Of a stretch of DNA of 64,000 bases, positions 57,332-64,000 are shown piece by piece. Below the pieces are notes generated by a model. It was not told where the DNA came from. It did no database searches and worked only from the letters and a program-made list of their open reading frames with translations. The translations under genes were made by a program, and so were the position numbers. This DNA is from Letharia columbiana (taxonomy: Eukaryota; Ascomycota; Lecanoromycetes; Lecanorales; Parmeliaceae): contig NW_023501085.1 of the NCBI RefSeq assembly GCF_014066305.1, positions 269,501 through 333,500 on the forward strand, in the 5' to 3' direction. The first letter of the stretch is position 1, and each line of letters starts with the position of its first letter.

Positions 57332-57865
57332 TGGGAATGGGATGACGGTGAACCGGGCGGAGGATGTGAGTATGGAGGAGGCGTTCGAAGGGGAGGACGG
57401 AGCTGCCTGGGAACGCCTGGCTGGTGTAGCGATGCGCTGGGCGTCACCTGGATCCGGGTGAATGGGTTAGTCAGGGGGGGGGGCATTTCCCTTTGCGGGT
57501 GTGAACGATTCGTGGGGGGGGGAAGAGAGGGGTGGGAGGGCAAGCGAGGGAACATGGGGGGGAGGGTGGATGGGTGGATGGGTGGACTATCGTGATACAT
57601 TGTTGCGACATACATGGATTCGCCAAAGAGGATTCATAAGAGGCCGTGCAACGAACGATCTTCTAAGGAATCGAAACAAACGTCGAAACGAAGGCGTGAA
57701 AGTACAGACAAAAATCGCCGTGCAACCGTGATGCATGCGGAACAGGGAAGAAGGCATATCTTTGTCACTTTTCATTCCAATCGTACAAAATGCAGGTGCG
57801 TCTCCCGAATCCACCTTGGTCTCCCTGATATGCAGTAATCTTTGTTCCTCCGTGGTGTGGTGTGC

Positions 57866-60800
57866 TTAGGCACCCACGGCCTGTGCCTTCATCTGCTCTG
57901 GCTTGCCAATGATCTCATACGGAGCACGCTGGACGATACCGCCGGTCTTGGGAAGCTGAGTGCCAACGCCCATGAGGTAGGTATCGACGTCACGGGCAGC
58001 TTGGCGACCTTCGTTGATGCCCCTGCCGAATGTTAGCAACTGTCTGACGACCTGTAGTCGAACGAGGTTGGCTTACCAGACAATGAGCGATTGCCCACGG
58101 CGGCAGTCACCAGCGGCAAAGACGCCACCTAGGTTTGTGTTGTACTGCCCAGGAGGTGTTTTGACATTCTTGCGAGCATCCTTCTCGATCTCCGTGCCTA
58201 GAAGGCGGTCCTCGGGACCAAGGAACCCCATGGAGAGCAAAACCAGTTGCGCTGGGAAGAATTGCTCGCTACCCTCAACAGTCTTCATGTCCCAGCCGCC
58301 AGAGACACTCTTCGTCCACTCAACACGATGGATGTTGATACCAGAAACATGTCCCTCATCGTCACCAACGAATTCCTTGGACATGACACAATACTCGCGC
58401 GGATCCTTACCCATATGCGTCTTGACCTCCGTGTGACCGTAGTCGACACGATAGATCCTCGGCCACTGGGGCCACGGGTTGTCGCGAGCACGCTCAGCTG
58501 GTGGCTGAGGTAGAAGCTCGAAGTTTGTGACCGATTTAGCGCCATGGCGGACCGAAGTGCCAATGCAGTCATTACCGGTGTCACCACCGCCAATGACTAT
58601 AACATCTTTGTCTTTGGCGGAGATGTATTCGCCATCCGAGAGCCCGGAGTCGAGAAGGGATTTGGTGTTACGATGGAGGAACTGCATTGCGAAATGGATA
58701 CCCTCAAGCTCTCTGTTGGGAATCTTGAGATCACGAGCGACAGTGGCGCCGGTAGCAATGACGACAGCATTGTTCTCCTCGCGTAGAGATTGCAGGCTGA
58801 CTTCGCTGTCAGGCCCGACGGAGCAGCTGGTGACGAAGTTGATGCCCTCTTCGGCCATGAAGTCGACACGGCGCTGAACGATGGTCTTGTCCAGCTTCAT
58901 GTTGGGGATACCGTACATGAGTAGCCCACCAACGCGGTCAGAGCGCTCGTAGACTGTGACGGTGTGGCCCGCTCTGTTGAGCTGGTCTGCGGCTGCGAGG
59001 CCAGATGGGCCAGAGCCAATGACGGCAACGGTCTTGCCAGTGCGATTTTGAGGAGGGTTTGGTATCATCCAACCCATATCGAATCCTCGGTCGATGATGG
59101 CGCATTCGATGGACTTGATACCAACAGGATCCTCATTGATACCAAGAACGCAAGCACCTTCGCAAGGAGCGGGGCAGACACGGCCTGTGAACTCAGGGAA
59201 GTTGTTGGTCATCAGGAGGCGGTTGAGAGCATCTTGCCATTGGTTCTGGAAAACGAGCTCGTTCCACTTAGGGATGATATTGGAGATTGGGCAACCAGTA
59301 TCAGACTGACAAAAAGGAACGCCACAGTCCATGCATCGAGCTGCCTGGTACTTCAAGCCGTCTTCATCCAGGCGAGAAGAAAGCTCTTTCCAGTCACGGG
59401 TCCTAGTCTCTGGCTTCCTGTACTTCTCGCTTCGCCTCTGGTACTTCATGAAACCCTTAGTCTTATCCAAAACCAGCGCAGATCTCTTCTTCTCTGCCTT
59501 GTTGTCACCCACACTCTCCTCAATATCGAGCATATCCTTCTTTTTCTCGTGAGCTTCTTTCTCGTGCATCTTTTTCCTCGATTCCTCGTGGTTGGACCGT
59601 ACCGCGTTGCCTGGCAATATAGGCAATGGGTATTCCGCCTTCTTTGCAGCCTCTGCCTTGGCAGCCTCTTCAGCCATGACACGCTTGTAGTCCGTGGGCA
59701 AGACCTTGATGAACCTTGACAAAGCGCGGTTGAAGTCCAACAGGACACGAGCAGCAAGCTCAGAGCCAGTATAGTGATGATGATCTTCGATCAAGCCACG
59801 GACAAAAGCAATTTCAGATGGATCTTCAATACTGGAGATCTCGACCATCTCAGTGTTGACCTTGGATTCGAAGTCCTGGTTCATGTCAAGAACATATGCA
59901 ATACCGCCAGACATACCGGCAGCGAAGTTGCGACCGGTGCCGCCCAAGATCAGAACACGTCCACCAGTCATATACTCACATCCATGATCACCAACGCCCT
60001 CCACGACGGCAGTGGCGCCCGAATTCCGGACTGCGAAGCGCTCGGCTGCCATACCACGGAAGTAGCAAGTCCCGCCTGTCGCACCGTACAAGCAAACGTT
60101 TCCAATCAAGACGTTCTCTTCAGCCTTGAAGACTGCAGATCGAGGTGGGTAGATGATCAGACGACCGCCAGAAAGACCTTTGCCAACATAGTCGTTGGAG
60201 TCACCTTCCAATTCTAGAGTGACACCAGGGGCTAGGAAGGCACCGAAAGATTGACCAGCTGAGCCCTTGATGTTCGCATGGATGGTGTCTTGAGGAAGAC
60301 CCGCTTCACCATATCGTCTGCTGATCTGGTAAGACAGTGTCGCGCCCAATGCCCGATCAGTGTTGACAATGTCACACTCAATACGGCAGGGTCGGCCTTT
60401 CTCGAGAGCCAGCTCGGATTCAAAGATGAGCTTGTTATCGAGTCTGACGTGTAGCTTATGGTCTTGCTTTCGCACGTTATAAGTCGCAACACCGGGTCGC
60501 AGTTGATGGGCTGGGGTAAGGATGAGGCCAAAGTCCAGGTTTTCGGTCTTGGGTGTACGGAGGTCTTCGCGCATCTTCAGGGTCTCAACGTGGCCAACCA
60601 TTTCATTGACGTTGCGGAAGCCAAGCTTAGCCATGATGGCTCGGAGCTCGTTAGAGACGTAGTAGAAGAAGTTGATGACATGCTCGGGCGTGCCTTGAAA
60701 TTTGGCACGAAGTGCTTTGTCCTGAGACGCAATGCCGACAGGGCATGTGTTCTAATGGAAGTTGAGTCAGCATTTGCATAAATCAGAAACCGCTACAGGG

Positions 60801-63800
60801 ACATTACCAGGTGGCATTTCCTCATCATAATACACCCCATGGCAATGAGAGGAGCGGTAGCAAATCCAAACTCTTCAGCGCCCAACAAACATGCAATTGC
60901 GACATCTCGGCCTGTACGTAGCTGACCATCAGTCTGTACAATGATACGCCCTCGGAGATCGTTGAGCACCAGAGTCTGGTGAGTCTCCGCAAGGCCAAGC
61001 TCCCATGGCAGACCGGCGTACTTGATACCAGTCCATCGAGAGGCACCAGTTCCTCCGTCATGTCCAGAAATCAACAGGTGGTCTGCTTTGGCCTTTGCGA
61101 CACCTGAGGCAACGATACCAACACCGGTTTCAGAGACCAGTTTCACTGATACACGTGCTCGAGGGTTGGCGCATTTGAGATCGTAGATCAACTGCTTGAG
61201 ATCTTCAATGGAGTAGATGTCGTGATGCGGAGGAGGCGAGATGAGACCAACGCCGGCAGTTGAATGTCTTGTGCGAGCGATGGGTCCAGAAACTTTGTGG
61301 CCTGGCAATTCGCCACCCTCACCGGGCTTAGCGCCCTGAGCCATCTTGATTTGTAGCTCATCAGAATCGGCCAGATAGTTGGATGTCACACCAAATCGGC
61401 CAGAGGCGACCTGCTTGATAGCAGAGCGCATGGTATCTCCGTTCTCAAGGATCTGGCTCCGCTCGGGGTCTTCACCGCCTTCACCAGTGTTTGACTTGCC
61501 GCCGAGTCTGTTCATGGCGACGGCCAAAGTTGAGTGGGACTCCATGGAGATTGAGCCGTAGGACATGGCACCAGTGACAAAGCGACGCACTATCTCCGTC
61601 CATGGTTCAACTTGATCGATGGGTATAGAAACTCTCTGGTCAAAGTCAAAGTCCAGCATGCCACGGAGAGTGCAGTTCTTGATCGCCTCATATTCTGACA
61701 TAGAATATGCCTCATAAGACTTGTCGTTCTTTGTTCGGACCGCATCCTGGATGTTGGCAATAGCCACCGGGTCATTGACGTGGGGTTCACCCCCATCTCG
61801 CCAATGGTATTCGCCGGATTCCGCCAGACCAGGAATATTGTGAATGTCACGAGTTGGGAAGCCCTTCTCGTGGAAAGCGAAAGCATCTTGGGCGATAAGC
61901 TCGAAAGTCATGCCACTGATGCGGGTAGCTGTTCCAGTGAAACATTGGTCAACCACACTGTTATCGACTCCCAGAGCTTCGAAAATCTGTGCCCCTTTGT
62001 AGCTTTGCAGTGTAGAGATACCCATCTTGCTCATGACCTTCAGGATCCCTCCATCGCAAGAATACTTGTAGTTGTCAATGATTTGCTCATCAGACAATTT
62101 CTTCCTGATAAGCCCCTCGCGATTCATCTTGAGGATACACTCCATGGCCAAGTAGGGACAGACAGCATCGACACCGTAGCCAAGCAGGACACACATGTGA
62201 TGCACTTCACGAGCCTCAGCAGTCTCAACGATGAGAGCTGCCTGGGATCGCCACTTGTTGCGGACCATATGGTGATGGACCATGCCAGTAGCCAAAAGTG
62301 CAGAGACAGGAACGCGCTCGGCGTTGGTGTTTCGATCAGACAAGATGATCACTCTGTCCTTGTTCTCGATTCCTTCCGTTACCGACTCGCAAATCCGGTC
62401 CAATGCATCAATGTAGCCCTGGATGCCCTCCTCCTTGGGGAACGTGATGTCAATCGACTTGACGGTCCACTCGCGATACAGTGTAGTAATGTTCTTCACG
62501 GCGTTAAAATTCTGGATGGAAAGAACAGGAGAGGGAAGCATCAGACGGTGGCACTGGGATGAGCCCATCTCGAGCAAATTGCCTTGAGGACCAACGTAGC
62601 ATTCTAAAGACATGACGATGGCCTCACGGATGGGATCGATGGGAGGATTAGTGACTTGGGCAAAGAGCTGACGGAAGTACTCATAAAGAAGTCGTGGCTG
62701 TTGCGCGAGACATGCGAGAGGTGCGTCGTTGCCCATTGAGCCCAGCGCTTCCTTCGAGTCTGCAGCCATGGGGCCCAGTAGCAGACTGACTTGTTCAAAT
62801 GAGTAGCCGAAGGCCTTCAACATCGGATCTTCCTGCACTTTGGTTTCATTGAGCTTGTACCCAAGATCCATGCCCCCCTCATCAAGACGCTGGTATACGC
62901 TAGGAAGCTCTATGAGTTCCTTTTGCAGCCATGATCTGAAATCTTGTCGAGTAGACACATTGTGCTTGAGCTCTGCGTCATCTACGATGCGACCTGCTAC
63001 AGTATCAACGAGAAGCATTTTGCCAGGCTGCAGTCGGCCTTTTTGCACAATTTTCTCTGGTTCAATAGCAATCGTCCCGACCTCGGATGCACAGACAATA
63101 CGGTCATCGTCCGTAACATAGTATCTGCAAGGTCGTAATCCATTTCTGTCCAGGTTTGCACCGCAGTATCTGCCATCGGCGAAGGTGAAGAGCGCTGGGC
63201 CATCCCAAGGCTCCATCAAACAAGCTGCCCATTCATAAAATGCGGCCTTCTCAGGGTCCATCGCAGCATTGTCCTGCCAAGCCTCGGGTATCATGATCAT
63301 AATGGCTTCGGGGAGGGAGAGAACCCCGTTGATGGTCAAAAGCTCGAGCACATTATCGAAAGCGGCGGAATCAGAACCTCCGTCCTCAACGATCGGGTAT
63401 AATTGATCCAGCTCGTCTTTGAAGAAGTCTGACTTCATGACACCCTCTCTTGCTCTCATCCAGTTCTTGTTGCCTCGTAGCGTATTAATTTCACCTGTAG
63501 TTCCTTAGTCGATGGTGCTCAAATAGTCATGCGGTGGATTGCGGCTTACCGTTGTGAGCTGCCCATCGCAGTGGCTGAGCCCGATCCCAGCTGGGGAATG
63601 TGTTGGTCGAAAATCGCGAATGCACCAGGGCAAAGTGGCCTTCATAGTCGACAGACACCAAATCATGGTAGTACTGGTACACCTGGACGGGTGACAGCTG
63701 GCCCTTATACACGATGTTCTTGTTGCTCAGCGAGCACAGGTAGAACCAATTGTGTAGGCCAATGGTATGGGTGGCGCGCTTTCGTAGAACGTAGAGCTGA

Positions 63801-64000
63801 CGCTCGAAATGTAGCTCGTCGAAGTTTTCAGCATCCGTGATCTCCGGTGCATTCCCATTGCCATAAGCCGACTTCAAAACGACGAAAGGCTGCAGGATCA
63901 ATGGCTCTCTTGAAAGCGCCGCTGGCCCCAGCAAGCTTGAATCCCGAGGTACCTCTCGCCACCCGAGCACCCTCAGGCCCAAATCTTCCGCGATGTCATC
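57866..64000 (-). CDS. GLT1: Glutamate synthase (NAD(P)H), 5' end beyond window
   Basis: Exons from 64000 (open) to 63550, 63494-60808, 60751-58077 and 58022-57866 join in frame to 1,989 residues plus stop; introns are 54-56 bp. The enzyme turns glutamine and 2-oxoglutarate into two glutamates (GOGAT), the assimilation partner of glutamine synthetase. About 100-150 N-terminal residues, including the catalytic cysteine of the class II amidotransferase domain, lie outside. Seen in order: the rest of that domain ([21 protein letters not shown]), the central domain, the FMN domain ([19 protein letters not shown] near residue 960), 3Fe-4S cysteines in [13 protein letters not shown] (split by an intron), the GXGXG domain, then the fused small subunit with [10 protein letters not shown] and CPAPCEGAC, dinucleotide folds [13 protein letters not shown] and [11 protein letters not shown], and the end [21 protein letters not shown]. 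No defect is seen. Confidence 0.97.

Larger units (their letters stand above)
54448..57865. other. Intergenic, low-complexity, no supported gene
   Basis: Two parts. 54,448-56,780 is balanced with only chance frames. 56,780-57,600 is strongly strand-biased, C-rich then G-rich, and packed with simple repeats (separate entries). The last few hundred bases before 57,866 should include the GLT1 3' UTR. Confidence 0.45.

Noticed and set aside
58964..59719. Plus-strand 251-codon frame opposite GLT1
   Set aside because: It lies wholly inside a GLT1 exon, mirrors its codon pattern and has no domain; an antisense shadow.
61780..62562. Plus-strand 260-codon frame opposite GLT1
   Set aside because: Antisense shadow of the strongly conserved GLT1 central domain.

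Overview
The window is nuclear DNA of a filamentous ascomycete (Pezizomycotina). A Dothideomycete is my best guess, but the species cannot be named. The grounds are short introns of about 47-57 bp with GTNNGT donors and CTNAC branch sites, a fused single-chain glutamate synthase, and a sharp split into gene-bearing balanced DNA and nearly gene-free AT-rich blocks. Those blocks have the look of repeat-induced point mutation (RIP): TpA everywhere and stop codons in all frames.

Layout: 1-6,101 is balanced but has no convincing gene. 6,102-7,139 encodes a predicted secreted protein of unknown function. 7.4-12.2 kb holds decayed, locally duplicated gene fragments. 12,945-24,254 is a RIP-type AT block carrying two fresh, un-mutated LTR elements, each with a perfect 5-bp target duplication. 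One encodes an intact Gag and nothing else. The other is a 1.04-kb miniature with nearly the same LTR ends. The block ends in a minisatellite and a 538-bp tract without a single G or C. 24,617-27,243 is a three-exon C2H2 zinc-finger gene. 29,559-31,717 is an AT-rich insertion flanked by a 16-bp direct repeat. 32,316-35,663 is a join between the front of a multi-pass membrane glycoprotein gene and the back of a second C2H2 paralogue. 36,738-41,745 is another RIP-type AT block; it abuts a flavin-dependent oxidase gene (41.76-43.28 kb) that has lost its 3' end. 43.3-49.7 kb is poor in genes, with tandem repeats and ankyrin-gene scraps. 49.85-51.77 kb holds two copies of a retroelement leader/gag start followed by a long palindrome with 352-bp arms.

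The right end is housekeeping DNA: ORC5 (four exons, 52,085-53,609), a simple-repeat-rich intergenic stretch, then GLT1 on the minus strand (57,866 to beyond 64,000). ORC5 and GLT1 are unrelated in function (origin licensing; ammonium assimilation to glutamate) and mark the conserved flank of an otherwise accessory, transposon-shaped region.

The most unusual items are the Gag-only LTR element with identical LTRs, its miniature relative with a swapped LTR cassette, the chimeric membrane/zinc-finger locus, the long palindrome just upstream of ORC5, and the 16-bp-flanked insertion. All calls come from reading the sequence; no database search was run.
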